A stretch of 44,274 bases of DNA from Desulfobulbaceae bacterium (GCA_002868945.1 PKTX01000055.1:37651-81924); one strand, 5' to 3'; numbered from the stretch's first letter, positions 1-9,562 are shown. Made by a program: numbers and translations. The notes: a model not told the origin generated them from the sequence alone.

Positions 1-119
1 ATCGTAGCGAAAATTCAAGAAATCGAGGCCAGATTTTCATGGATTTGAGGCGAATAGCAGAGCTATTTAACGAAAAGCCATGGGAATATGGACCGATTTC
101 TCGAATTTGCAGTAGATTT
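1..119. repeat. Long imperfect palindrome (REP/MITE-like), left edge
   Basis: The first ~119 bases fold back on themselves. The centre is AATAGC-AGA-GCTATT (53-67). The outer arms 1-25 and 94-119 are imperfect reverse complements, with a core of CGATTTCT(T/C)GAATTT, and the middle arms (around 30-45 and 78-92) also pair with a few mismatches. No protein is recognisable here. The element lies just past the 3' end of birA (minus strand), so it would form a hairpin in that transcript's tail. It probably extends left beyond the window. Whether it is a dispersed family is inference. Confidence 0.55.
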
Positions 120-140
120 ATGTCTAAGTCCGACAGGCTC

Positions 141-938
141 CTAGCCAACCTGCAGCTGCACGTCACCGGAGAGCACCTCGTGCAGGGTACCGGTATCATC
201 CCTGATAAAGAGCAGGCCGTTGTCGTCGATGCCGCACGACACGCCGTTGACCACGACGCCCTTGGCCGTCAACCAGGTAAGACGCCGGCCCATGGTAATA
301 TCACGCTGGCGCCACCGCTCCCTGACAGCCGGCCACTGCTGTTCCTCAAGCTCCTGGAGAACCAGATCCAGGTGGACAACCAGGCTCTCCAGCACCTCCC
401 CTTGCTCGAGGGGGTGTCGGCAATACTGGGCCAGGGCGCCGGCTCGGTTTGCTATGGCAGGCGGATAGCCGGCCGCCGGCCGCCTGAGATTGAGGCCGAC
501 CCCCAGAACCACCAGCGGCCCGTCCGGGGCCGACATGTCCGATTCCGCCAGGATACCGCCGCACTTTTTTCCGGCAATGATGATGTCATTGGGCCACTTG
601 AGCAGCACCGGCTCACAGAGCAAAGGCGACAGTGCCTCGGCCACGCCAAGGCCGGCAGCCAGGGTGATCCTGGCCATTTCCTGCCAGTCGAGCCGCGGCC
701 GCAGAACCATGGAGAAGTAAAGGCCATCACCCGGACTCGACAGCCACTTCTTGTCAAGCCGCCCCCGGCCGGCCAGTTGGTGGCCGGCAACAATGACCAG
801 TCCGGTGGCCGCGCCCAGGCGGCCCTGCTCCAGGGCCACCTCATTGGTGGAGCCGGTCTCCGGCAGATAGCGCAGCTCATGGCCGGCCACCCGGCCCGCT
901 GCGCAGAGTTCCTCTAAGTGTTGTTTTTTTATGCTCAT
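141..938 (-). CDS. birA: Biotin--[acetyl-CoA-carboxylase] ligase BirA (catalytic form)
   Basis: This 265-residue protein activates biotin with ATP to biotinyl-5'-AMP and transfers it to the lysine of biotin carboxyl carrier proteins in the cytoplasm. Visible motifs are ETGSTN near residue 28, the biotin/ATP loop GRGRLDKKW near 57-65, KWPND near 114, GGILAE near 127 and GVGLNL near 146, followed by a C-terminal SH3-like region. It has no N-terminal DNA-binding HTH, so it is a monofunctional ligase and not a biotin-operon repressor like E. coli BirA. The ATG at 938 is preceded by AAAGG. It stands alone on the minus strand; bioA lies far away at 37.9-39.2 kb. The family assignment is firm. Confidence 0.95.
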   Translation of the reverse strand: MSIKKQHLEELCAAGRVAGHELRYLPETGSTNEVALEQGRLGAATGLVIVAGHQLAGRGRLDKKWLSSPGDGLYFSMVLRPRLDWQEMARITLAAGLGVAEALSPLLCEPVLLKWPNDIIIAGKKCGGILAESDMSAPDGPLVVLGVGLNLRRPAAGYPPAIANRAGALAQYCRHPLEQGEVLESLVVHLDLVLQELEEQQWPAVRERWRQRDITMGRRLTWLTAKGVVVNGVSCGIDDNGLLFIRDDTGTLHEVLSGDVQLQVG

Positions 939-1314
939 CTGTCGCGCCTTTGTCTTGTGGTCGCCATCACTTTTTTATACATTGCGGAGAACGTCTGCCG
1001 GCCCATGGACCGATTAGGGGTCAGAAGTCAGGAAACAGAAGAAAAGCCTGAAGGGTATCTTGATACAAGACGATCTTTCGGAGTCTCGCAGGCGCGTCTG
1101 CTTGCGGAAAATAAGCACGCCCGGCAAGAAGTGCCGGTTGGGTGCAGGTATATATTCGCTATCGGAGTCTCCACTTCGTTTCGCCAGACTCCGAAAGATC
1201 GGGCCGGCAAGCGAGTTTACCTGACTCCGAGAGGGCCCTTTCTGGACAGGCAGCACCGAGTCACGATAACCTCATAGTATCGCCCCCCCTACCAACCTGC
1301 AAAGGAGAAATACC
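939..1314. other. Intergenic region with an inverted-repeat element
   Basis: The 376 bases between divergent birA and the tautomerase gene carry no credible gene. They contain a direct-repeat-like stretch (GGTCAGAAGTCAGG near 1018) of a type also seen near 41.35 kb and 44.03 kb, and the 16-bp inverted repeat annotated at 1071-1201. The tautomerase/ligA promoter must lie here, but I could not single out a convincing -35/-10 pair. Confidence 0.5.
1071..1201. repeat. Inverted-repeat element with 16-bp perfect arms
   Basis: The arms CGATCTTTCGGAGTCT (1071-1086) and AGACTCCGAAAGATCG (1186-1201) are perfect reverse complements separated by 99 bases. A third copy of the core, ATCGGAGTCT, sits at 1161-1170. 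The core TTTCGGAGTCTCGC also occurs inside the element at 4108-4350, so the two look related. The element has no coding capacity. It is probably a non-autonomous element or structured intergenic repeat; its exact class is unknown. Confidence 0.6.
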
Positions 1315-3512
<2,198 letters not shown>

Positions 3513-3543
3513 AATAGATATGCCGACAGCCAAGGAGGAAGCC

Positions 3544-3819
3544 ATGAAGAGATGTGTCCGCGCCGTTGTTTCCGGCAAGGTGCAGGGTGTTTTTTTCCGC
3601 GCCTTTACCCAGGAGGAGGCACAACGCCTCGGCCTGGAGGGCTGGGTACGAAACCTGGCCGACGGCCAGGTTGAAACCCTTTTTTGCGGTCCAGCAGACA
3701 AGGTTGAGGCAATGCTTGCCTGGCTTACGGAGGGCTCCCCACAAAGCCGGGTGGACCACCTCGATTATAAAGAGGTAAACGAACCGCCCGGCAACCGCGG
3801 ATTTGACATTCGTTATTGA
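3544..3819 (+). CDS. acyP: Acylphosphatase
   Basis: A 91-residue cytosolic enzyme hydrolysing acyl phosphates such as carbamoyl or acetyl phosphate. The family signature is intact: GKVQGVFFR with the phosphate-binding R19, and GWVRNL with the catalytic asparagine N37. The protein ends FDIRY, as is usual. I place the start at the ATG at 3544 because AAGGAGG lies 5-6 bases upstream. Starts further upstream would add residues not found in the family and overlap ligA. It is likely cotranscribed with ligA. Confidence 0.93.
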   Translation: MKRCVRAVVSGKVQGVFFRAFTQEEAQRLGLEGWVRNLADGQVETLFCGPADKVEAMLAWLTEGSPQSRVDHLDYKEVNEPPGNRGFDIRY

Positions 3820-4382
3820 CTGATCTGCAGCCGGCCTCGGTTTTTTTTGAGATCAGGCGAACGTTTCCACCGTCGCCCCATTCAGCTCGTTGAGATGGAC
3901 ATTATTTCAGCACAGCGCCGAGATCTCTAAACGGCCCAGTCGACGGCCCCTTGCGCCGGCCGGCCAGAGCCCCTGTTGTTGACAAAAAAGGAAGTCCTAT
4001 TAAAGTGAATGTATAAATATACACCAGATGCGGCCGACCAGGTTGAGGGCCGGCTGCAGCACGGTTTTCCTTGGGCGGCGCGATCTGCCCCCAACCGGCT
4101 ATCCTGTCAGCCCGTTGAAAAACGTAGCGAGCACAGCTGAGGCAAGGAAAAATGAGGCGAAAAAATGCGCGCCCGGAGGAGGTAAGGGAGCCTGCGACAC
4201 TCCGAGTACCCTCGGGGTGCAGTTTACATGGGGTTTAGGAGCATTTCGGAGTCTCGCTTCGCTCGCTTAGCTCAAGCCGAATTTTGACGCCGCATCAGCA
4301 GATAGCGAACGAAGAGAGACCTTCGAGCGTAGTAGATTTTCAACGGGCTGCTATGTGCCGTCATCAACAATAAGGGTGCTTT
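3820..4382. other. Intergenic region carrying a MITE-like element
   Basis: The 563 bases between acyP and the zinc-ribbon gene show no supportable gene. The right half is the 243-bp terminal-inverted-repeat element annotated separately. The left half contains an AT-rich patch (3980-4025, TTGACAAAAAAGGAAG followed by TATAAATATA) that could be a promoter for the zinc-ribbon/ATP-grasp pair: TTGACA at 3979-3984, with a TA-rich block about 24-35 bases downstream. That spacing is too long for a standard sigma-70 site, so I do not call it one. Confidence 0.5.
4108..4350. mobile_element. MITE-like element with 14-bp perfect terminal inverted repeats
   Basis: The termini CAGCCCGTTGAAAA (4108-4121) and TTTTCAACGGGCTG (4337-4350) are exact reverse complements bounding 243 bases. 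The interior is rich in CG and short repeats (TTTCGGAGTCTCGCTTCGCTCGC around 4236) and has no open frame of note. It shares a core with the repeat at 1071-1201. No transposase is encoded, and I see no clear target-site duplication in the flanks. Size and termini fit a non-autonomous miniature transposable element; mobility is inferred. Confidence 0.65.
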
Positions 4383-4655
4383 GTGGAAACGAGACCGGAT
4401 TCAGTCAAGCGACGCCGGCAGCTGCGTCAGAAGAATTCCCTGCGGATTATCTGCCCCAACTGCGGCAACGACCATTCCTTTTTCGAGGTGGCGGACGGTG
4501 TCATCCTCACCTCCAGATATACGCAGAACAGGGATGGCAGTTTCAGTCAGGATGGTGATGAATCACAGATCATGGGTGAGGTGCGCTTCTTCTGTGCCGA
4601 GTGCAACGAAGATCTCACCGCCCATCACCAGCGCTTTGTGGAGATGCTCTTTTGA
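4383..4655 (+). CDS. Small zinc-ribbon protein, unknown function
   Basis: A 90-residue protein with a basic N-terminus (residues 1-22) and a probable single zinc ribbon formed by C24-x2-C27 (CPNCGN) and C71-x2-C74 (CAEC), separated by a hydrophilic beta-rich stretch. It begins at GTG 4383. Its stop TGA overlaps the TTG start of the next gene in a TTGA arrangement, so the two are translationally coupled. I do not recognise a named family. The even spacing of CxxC pairs and the coupling suggest a small partner or substrate-recognition protein for the ATP-grasp enzyme downstream, but that is inference. Confidence 0.7.
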   Translation: METRPDSVKRRRQLRQKNSLRIICPNCGNDHSFFEVADGVILTSRYTQNRDGSFSQDGDESQIMGEVRFFCAECNEDLTAHHQRFVEMLF

Positions 4656-5422
4656 CGGACAGGCAGCTCATCCCTGATAACAACACCCTCTTCCACTGTT
4701 TCCAGAACCTCGGCAATCAGCACTGTTTTGTCGGTCGCCTTCGCCTCAAGGCTGCTGAAGAGTTCCTTCTGCATGACCTGGAGGGTCGCGGCGTTCTCCT
4801 CTTTCCCAGTGGCTTGTCGCAGCTTCTGGCCCGCTCCAAGGTGGCCCAGGCCCGTCTTCTCGGCCACTTCATGGTCCCGCTGACAATGGCTGTTTTTGAC
4901 CACCATGAGCTGCTGGAGGCCGTTAACCGCTATGGCCGCCACCAAATAGGCCCGGTTATCACCAAGGCGGACCGTAAGAACGGGGGCCAGGGCATCAACA
5001 AGTGGTCCTCCATAGAGGATGTCTTTAATCAGGCCGGCCGGGGTGCCCTTGCCTATCCCTTTGTCCTGCAGCCCTTCTTTGCCGATGCCGCCGATATTCG
5101 GGTTATTTGCCTGGATGACTACCAGGAGAGCTACACCAGGCACAATCCGGATAACTTTCGCAACAACCTGCACTGTGGCGGCGTCGGCAAGAGCGTAGAG
5201 CTCAGTGAGGCGCAGCAGCAGCTCTGCCGGGCCGTCATGGAGCGGGGCGCCTTTCCCTATGGCCATATCGACCTGCTGGTCAGCAGTGACGGTGCCAGTT
5301 ACCTGAGCGAGATCAACCTGCGTGGCGGCCTGCGCGGCGCCCGCATAAAAGGGGCCCGCTACCAGGAGCTGGTCGACCGCATCCACCGCGATTTCATCCG
5401 GCAAAACTGCATCCGGGACTGA
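4652..5422 (+). CDS. ATP-grasp domain protein (RimK-like ligase), unknown substrate
   Basis: The protein is about 256 residues from the TTG at 4652. It shows the ATP-grasp layout: a lysine/glycine-rich ATP loop (TKADRKNGGQGI), an adenine-pocket strand (ALAYPFVLQPF), the strand ADIRVICLDD, and the metal-binding EINLRGG near the C-terminus, preceded by HIDLLVSSDG. Such enzymes join a carboxylate to an amine through an acyl phosphate. I chose TTG because TGGAG sits about 8 bases upstream and the start overlaps the zinc-ribbon stop; an upstream ATG at 4601 would lie wholly inside the zinc-ribbon gene. Peptide ligase (RimK-type) is the most likely class, but the substrate cannot be read from sequence. 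The gene converges on dsrC. Confidence 0.75.
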   Translation: MTDRQLIPDNNTLFHCFQNLGNQHCFVGRLRLKAAEEFLLHDLEGRGVLLFPSGLSQLLARSKVAQARLLGHFMVPLTMAVFDHHELLEAVNRYGRHQIGPVITKADRKNGGQGINKWSSIEDVFNQAGRGALAYPFVLQPFFADAADIRVICLDDYQESYTRHNPDNFRNNLHCGGVGKSVELSEAQQQLCRAVMERGAFPYGHIDLLVSSDGASYLSEINLRGGLRGARIKGARYQELVDRIHRDFIRQNCIRD

Positions 5423-5532
5423 TCCCCGTTGCTGAGGGGCAGTCTGCGGCGCGTCCTCTCCGAGCCCCTCTCTCGGCCGCAAGTCGGCCTGTCCCCCAGG
5501 CCTCCATATGCTGCCCTGGCCAAATGTGCCGC

Positions 5533-5575
5533 AAAAAAAAAGGAGATTGAATCGTCAGATTCAATCTCCTTTTTT
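5533..5575. terminator. Bidirectional rho-independent terminator between ATP-grasp gene and dsrC
   Basis: A perfect 13-bp stem, AGGAGATTGAATC (5541-5553) with GATTCAATCTCCT (5558-5570), closes a GTCA loop. It is flanked by an A-run on the left and a T-run on the right, so both strands end in a U-tract. It serves the ATP-grasp transcript on plus and dsrC on minus. Confidence 0.9.
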
Positions 5576-5615
5576 ATATCATGCAACAGCTGCCGAGGCA
5601 GCTGTAATCTACTGC

Positions 5616-5936
5616 TTATACACAGCCGGTGGGCTTGGGCAGACCAGCCATCTTACAGGCGCCTTTACCAGGTCCTGAGGGGAACAGCTCGTAGATGCGC
5701 TTCAGCGGGAAACCGGTGGTCTTGGACAGGATACGAACCATGGGAGCAATACCGTTCTTCTTGTAGTAGTCCTGAAGAGCGTTGATTACTTTCCAGTGCT
5801 CGTCGGTCATGTCAGTGATACCTTCCTCACTTTTTACATACTCGACCCACTGCTCATTCCACTCTTCCATACCATTGGTCAGGAAGCCGTCCTCATCTAC
5901 GCTAAAGCTTGATCCGCCGTACTCGATAGAAGCCAT
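5616..5936 (-). CDS. dsrC: Sulfur-relay protein DsrC (TusE/DsrC family)
   Basis: DsrC carries sulfur in dissimilatory sulfur metabolism. During sulfite reduction DsrAB forms a trisulfide between its two C-terminal cysteines, later reduced by DsrMKJOP at the membrane. This 106-residue copy has the full flexible tail, with C94 and C105 eleven residues apart in GACKMAGLPKPTGCV. That makes it a functional DsrC and not a TusE, which lacks the first cysteine. The Shine-Dalgarno AAAGGAGGAAT is near perfect and GC is lower than in its neighbours, consistent with high expression. It is monocistronic, as dsrC usually is in sulfate reducers. dsrAB is not in the window. Confidence 0.97.
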   Translation of the reverse strand: MASIEYGGSSFSVDEDGFLTNGMEEWNEQWVEYVKSEEGITDMTDEHWKVINALQDYYKKNGIAPMVRILSKTTGFPLKRIYELFPSGPGKGACKMAGLPKPTGCV

Positions 5937-6014
5937 ATTGATTCCTCCTTTAAATTTTCCTAAAAATAGGGTTATCCTATATAAAAATCAAAACCTTCCA
6001 TAAAAAGATGTTCT

Positions 6015-6043
6015 TAATTACAGTATCCCTGTTTTTTTGTCAA
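6015..6043 (-). promoter_or_regulatory. Candidate sigma-70 promoter of dsrC
   Basis: On the minus strand, a perfect TTGACA (6043-6038) is followed after 17 bases by TAATTA (6020-6015) in very AT-rich DNA. Transcription would start near 6008 and give a leader of about 70 bases before dsrC. The -35 is strong but the -10 is only partly matching, so confidence is moderate. Confidence 0.45.
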
Positions 6044-6123
6044 TGGCATGGTCTCTTTTTTTTCAAGGCAATGAATGACCATTCAGCTTTATCTATACGT
6101 ATTTATTAATATATTTTTTTTAT

Positions 6124-6831
6124 TCACAGACCTTTCTTCGGAGCGCCACTGTGGCTCGGTTCCATTAATTCCTTAAAGAAGATGATGGAAGGAAAGTTGG
6201 CGGAATAGAGGGTGGGCAGCCTGCTGCTTGATTTGGCAACAAAGATGAGGTGGCCGATGCCATAGGCGGCGGCACTGGCCAAGACCCGTTCATTATCATC
6301 GGCCAGCAGGGTTCTCTTTTTGTCATAGGCGATCCTGCCCTGCAATTTTTCCCAGAAGAGCGGCTCTTCCTTGGCCAGCCCTATTTCATCGGCACAGATC
6401 AGCTCATCAAACTCCCGGGCCAGCTTGGTTTTGGCCATTTTGATGGCCAAGGTCTTGGGGTGGGCATTGGTCACCAGATATATTCGCTTGCCATGATTTC
6501 GACAAAACTCGAGAAATTCAAGGACATATGGATGAATGGCAATAAGATGATCAACCTCTTTCTTGAGCCTTTCGATATCGAGATCAAGCTGTTCCGACCA
6601 AAAATCAAGGTCGGTCCAGGCCAGGCCCCCCTCCTGTTCCTTATATTTGGCCAGCAGTTCCTCTTCCGCCGTAAAGATGGAGATATTATTCTGGCTGGCG
6701 TAGACCTCGGGCACATACTGCTCCCAGAAATAGTCATCAAAATGCTTATCCAGCAAGGTGCCGTCCATATCCAGCAGCACGGTATCAATATCACGCCAAT
6801 CTATGACGGCCTCTCTCTTCTTGTTACGCAT
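6124..6831 (-). CDS. HAD-family hydrolase, GMP/IMP nucleotidase (YrfG)-like
   Basis: A 235-residue haloacid-dehalogenase-fold phosphatase. Motif I DMDGTL follows an N-terminal DWRDIDTVLL that closely resembles E. coli YrfG. Motif II is LVTNAH, motif III the lysine in GLAKEEPLFW, and motif IV LLADDNERVL. The cap insertion contains YFWEQYVPE and LDFWSEQLDLD, again YrfG-like. YrfG dephosphorylates GMP and IMP. I start at the ATG at 6831 (MRNKKREAV), with AGGGAG just upstream, overlapping the YkgJ gene by 8 bases; the longer frame runs into that gene. Last gene of the pyrK operon, so a nucleotide-related role fits, though substrate specificity is inferred. Confidence 0.85.
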   Translation of the reverse strand: MRNKKREAVIDWRDIDTVLLDMDGTLLDKHFDDYFWEQYVPEVYASQNNISIFTAEEELLAKYKEQEGGLAWTDLDFWSEQLDLDIERLKKEVDHLIAIHPYVLEFLEFCRNHGKRIYLVTNAHPKTLAIKMAKTKLAREFDELICADEIGLAKEEPLFWEKLQGRIAYDKKRTLLADDNERVLASAAAYGIGHLIFVAKSSSRLPTLYSANFPSIIFFKELMEPSHSGAPKKGL

Positions 6832-7573
6832 GGCTCCCTTTTCCGTTAAGGATATCCTCCACTCTTTTTCCTGCAATGTTCTCCTGCAATACCGACTGGA
6901 TAAAGCTGCTGACCTGGTCATACTCATCATCTGGTATGAGAAAGCCAGGCAAGGGCCGCGCCTTTTTTAAGCGCGCCCTGGCCTGAGCGATGCAGGAGGC
7001 GGAGGCCAGGCAGCGGGCCGTGGCCTCCTTATCGACGTGGTCACAGAGGGCAAGCAGCACGTCATAAAGGTTACCCCAGTATTGTCCCTGGCCGATATGT
7101 TCGATGAGCTGCTGGCCGGCCGTGCTCGCCGTAATGTAATAGGCAGGCAGCTCGGCGCTGTCACCCTGCCTACAGGTGTGCAGCGAAGCCATGCAGCGGC
7201 AGGCAAAGGGCCGTACCGGATAGATCCGGCACCTCTCCTCCTGCAGAAAGAGGCAGGCCCGGCCCCTTGTGGTTGCCGTCGCCTCAGCCATCTCCTGTCT
7301 GCCAGTCAAGCATTGTTCAGCAAACTCATTGGTGGTTTGTAAAGGCTGGCGGCCAGCAGGGGCGCTCTCCAATTTTGCCGCCAACCAGGCCTTAAGCCCA
7401 TGGTGGCGCACATAGTCATGGATCAGGTCAGCCTCCACCGCCGTAACGTTGACATTTTGCGTACAACAGACACTACAGCCTTCGTGGCAGGCCAGGTTCA
7501 AGGAGCTGGCCGACAGCCAGCGGTCAAAGCTGTGGTAGACCACGGCCACAAGATCTTGACGGATATGGCTCAT
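6824..7573 (-). CDS. YkgJ family cysteine-cluster protein
   Basis: A 249-residue protein of the YkgJ/CxxCxxCC family, thought to bind zinc or an iron-sulfur cluster. The N-terminal cluster CHEGCSVCC (about residues 29-37) and the central CLFLQEERCRIYPVRPFACRC block carry the family's conserved cysteines, including the YPxRPxxCR motif. The function is not established. It begins at an ATGA overlap with the YkvA gene upstream and overlaps the HAD gene downstream, so it is part of a tightly coupled operon with pyrK-pyrD. A role in metal handling for those enzymes would be speculation. Confidence 0.85.
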   Translation of the reverse strand: MSHIRQDLVAVVYHSFDRWLSASSLNLACHEGCSVCCTQNVNVTAVEADLIHDYVRHHGLKAWLAAKLESAPAGRQPLQTTNEFAEQCLTGRQEMAEATATTRGRACLFLQEERCRIYPVRPFACRCMASLHTCRQGDSAELPAYYITASTAGQQLIEHIGQGQYWGNLYDVLLALCDHVDKEATARCLASASCIAQARARLKKARPLPGFLIPDDEYDQVSSFIQSVLQENIAGKRVEDILNGKGSHA

Positions 7574-7851
7574 TGCGGCCGGTCCTTCTGCTGCTCGTCA
7601 CGGTGCTTTTTATGGTCGAGAATCTTGCTGATCAGTTTTTCAGGGGTATATTTCAGGGCAAGTATATACATCAGAATGGCCAGGGCCACATCATCAACCC
7701 ACCCGGCCAGGACAATGTGGTCGGGAATAACATCCAGGGGAAAGATCAGATAGAAAAAGCCGGCCAGCAGCAGAAGCTTGACGCTCCACGGTGCATCTTT
7801 ATGGAGAAATATATGCCAGAGAAGGCGTACCTTGGCCAAAAAACCCATCAT
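7570..7851 (-). CDS. YkvA/DUF1232 family small membrane protein
   Basis: A 93-residue protein with the DUF1232 core SVKLLLLAGFFYLIFPLDVIPD followed by GWVDDVALAI, the family's hallmark PxDxIPD...xxxDD arrangement, and probably two hydrophobic hairpin segments (about residues 22-43 and 49-67). The C-terminus is charged and soluble. The function is unknown. It overlaps the pyrD stop (ATGATGG containing TGA) and the YkgJ start by 4 bases each, indicating translational coupling. Confidence 0.85.
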   Translation of the reverse strand: MMGFLAKVRLLWHIFLHKDAPWSVKLLLLAGFFYLIFPLDVIPDHIVLAGWVDDVALAILMYILALKYTPEKLISKILDHKKHRDEQQKDRPQ

Positions 7852-8762
7852 ACCCTCACACTGCCAATAAGCTCCGTGGCCGACTGTCTGCCGCTCTTTT
7901 CGAGATAATCGGCAAATTCGCTGACCAGGGCGCCGCTGAGTGCCGGATTGATGAAGTTTGCGGTGCCGATCTGCACGGCAGTGGCCCCGGCCATCATGAA
8001 TTCGACAACGTCCGCAAGGCAGCTGATGCCGCCAATACCGATCACCGGAATCTTGACGGCCCGGGCCACCTGATAGACCATGCGCAGGGCCACCGGTTTA
8101 ATGGCCGGCCCGGAGAGCCCGCCCATGATATTGGCCAGCTTGGGTCTGCCTGTCTTGATATCAATGGCCATGCCGATGAGGGTGTTGATCAGGCTGACTG
8201 CCGTGGCACCGGCCGCTTCCACGGCCCGGGCGATCTCTGTGACATCCGTCACATTGGGGGAGAGTTTTATAATAACCGGTTTCCTGGTCACAGCACACAC
8301 GGCCTCGGTGACGCGCGCCGCCATGGCCGCATCAGTGCCAAAGGCAACGCCGCCCTTTTTGACATTGGGACAGGAAATGTTCACCTCAATGGCGGCAATA
8401 TCGTCAATAACGGCCAGACGAGCGGCCAGCTCCCGGTAATCCTCCAGGCTGTCACCAAGAATGTTAACCACCACCGGCACGCCCAGGCCACGGAGCATCG
8501 CCATTTTTTCCGTAATAAAACGCTCTACCCCGACATTCTGCAGGCCAATGGCATTGAGCATACCGCTGGCGGTTTCCACAACACGGGGCGGGGCATTGCC
8601 GGGCCGGGGATGCAGGGAAATGCCCTTCACCACAATAGCCCCCAGGCTGGTCAGATCTACATAGGGCTGAAATTCCTCGCCATATCCGAAGGTACCCGAG
8701 GCGGTCATAATAGGATTGGCGAGCTGCCACGCCCCTATGCTTACTTTGGTATCTACAGCCAT
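7848..8762 (-). CDS. pyrD: Dihydroorotate dehydrogenase B, catalytic subunit PyrD
   Basis: A 304-residue FMN TIM-barrel enzyme oxidising dihydroorotate to orotate in de novo pyrimidine synthesis. It is a class 1B enzyme: the active-site base is cysteine C131 in NISCPNVKKGG, K46 lies in VVKGISL, and MASGTFGYG-type and GGISCLADVVEFMMAGA phosphate-binding loops are present. Class 1B enzymes form a heterotetramer with PyrK, which is encoded immediately upstream and overlaps by 10 bases. NAD+ is thus the predicted electron acceptor instead of quinone. The length is typical. Confidence 0.96.
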   Translation of the reverse strand: MAVDTKVSIGAWQLANPIMTASGTFGYGEEFQPYVDLTSLGAIVVKGISLHPRPGNAPPRVVETASGMLNAIGLQNVGVERFITEKMAMLRGLGVPVVVNILGDSLEDYRELAARLAVIDDIAAIEVNISCPNVKKGGVAFGTDAAMAARVTEAVCAVTRKPVIIKLSPNVTDVTEIARAVEAAGATAVSLINTLIGMAIDIKTGRPKLANIMGGLSGPAIKPVALRMVYQVARAVKIPVIGIGGISCLADVVEFMMAGATAVQIGTANFINPALSGALVSEFADYLEKSGRQSATELIGSVRV

Positions 8763-9562
8763 ATCTCACCTGCCTCGAAAACAGGCCCATCCTTGCAGAC
8801 GTGGACATATTTTTGATCATTATCGGCAAATCCGGCCCGTTCAACCGTGCAGCCCAGGCAGGCCCCCATACCGCAGGCCATGACAGCCTCCAGGGACACC
8901 TGACATGGCCAGTTGCGCTGCCGGGCCAACGCTGCCACACCCTGCATCATGGGGGTGGGGCCGCAGGTATAGATCGTCGCCTTGCCGCGCACCTTTCGAG
9001 CCAGCAGCTCGGTGACAAAACCGTGCTGGCCGGCTGAGCCATCGTCGGTGGCCAGCGACACCGGCGCCACCGCCTCATACTGTTCCAGCAGGAGGAGTTC
9101 GGAACGGGTGCGGGCCCCGAGCAGGATGGAAATTTGCTCGTCAGGTCGTTGCTGCCTGATCTCTTGTCCCAGATAAAGCAGGGGAGCAACCCCCAGACCG
9201 CCGCCCACCAGGCAGTGATGGGGTGATGATTTTATCTGAAACCCCTTGCCCAAGGGGCCAAGCAGAGAAATGGGCTGGTTTTCCGGCAAGGCGGCCATCA
9301 AGGTGGTACCCTTGCCCACCACGCGGTAGAGCAGGCCGAGCCTGCTCTTGTTTATCTCATGGATGGAGAGGGGCCGGCGCAACAGGGGGTCTGTGGCCCC
9401 CTGTGTCACGGCAACCATGACAAACTGGCCGGGTTGCGCCGCAGCCGTGATCTTTGGCGCCTCAACAGTCATGCACCAGGTATCCGGCCCCACTCTTTTG
9501 TTGGCGATAATTGTGCCTGTTTCCAGATAGTGCAACTCCACCTTACTCACCGCCTCGGTCAT
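8753..9562 (-). CDS. pyrK: Dihydroorotate dehydrogenase B, electron-transfer subunit PyrK
   Basis: A 269-residue FAD/[2Fe-2S] subunit passing electrons from PyrD to NAD+. An FAD-binding beta barrel (about 10-105, with RRPLSIHEI) precedes the NAD-binding domain (GGGLGVAPLLYL) and the C-terminal cluster motif C230-x4-C235-x2-C238-x17-C256 in ACGMGACLGC...HVC. It heads the five-gene overlapping operon. No strong Shine-Dalgarno precedes the ATG at 9562 (only AAAAAG). The 255 bases upstream contain no gene, and I found no clear promoter there. Confidence 0.95.
   Translation of the reverse strand: MTEAVSKVELHYLETGTIIANKRVGPDTWCMTVEAPKITAAAQPGQFVMVAVTQGATDPLLRRPLSIHEINKSRLGLLYRVVGKGTTLMAALPENQPISLLGPLGKGFQIKSSPHHCLVGGGLGVAPLLYLGQEIRQQRPDEQISILLGARTRSELLLLEQYEAVAPVSLATDDGSAGQHGFVTELLARKVRGKATIYTCGPTPMMQGVAALARQRNWPCQVSLEAVMACGMGACLGCTVERAGFADNDQKYVHVCKDGPVFEAGEIWL

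Noticed and set aside
39-917. Long plus-strand open frame opposite birA
   Set aside because: It is a high-GC antisense shadow of birA, with no recognisable domain and no Shine-Dalgarno; birA motifs are complete on the minus strand.
3979-4022. Promoter TTGACA...TATAAATATA before the zinc-ribbon gene
   Set aside because: The spacing between the boxes is too long for sigma-70, and a 243-bp element separates it from the gene.
4028-4270. 80-residue frame across the MITE-like element
   Set aside because: It crosses the element's terminal repeat and has low-complexity composition; typical spurious frame in a repeat.
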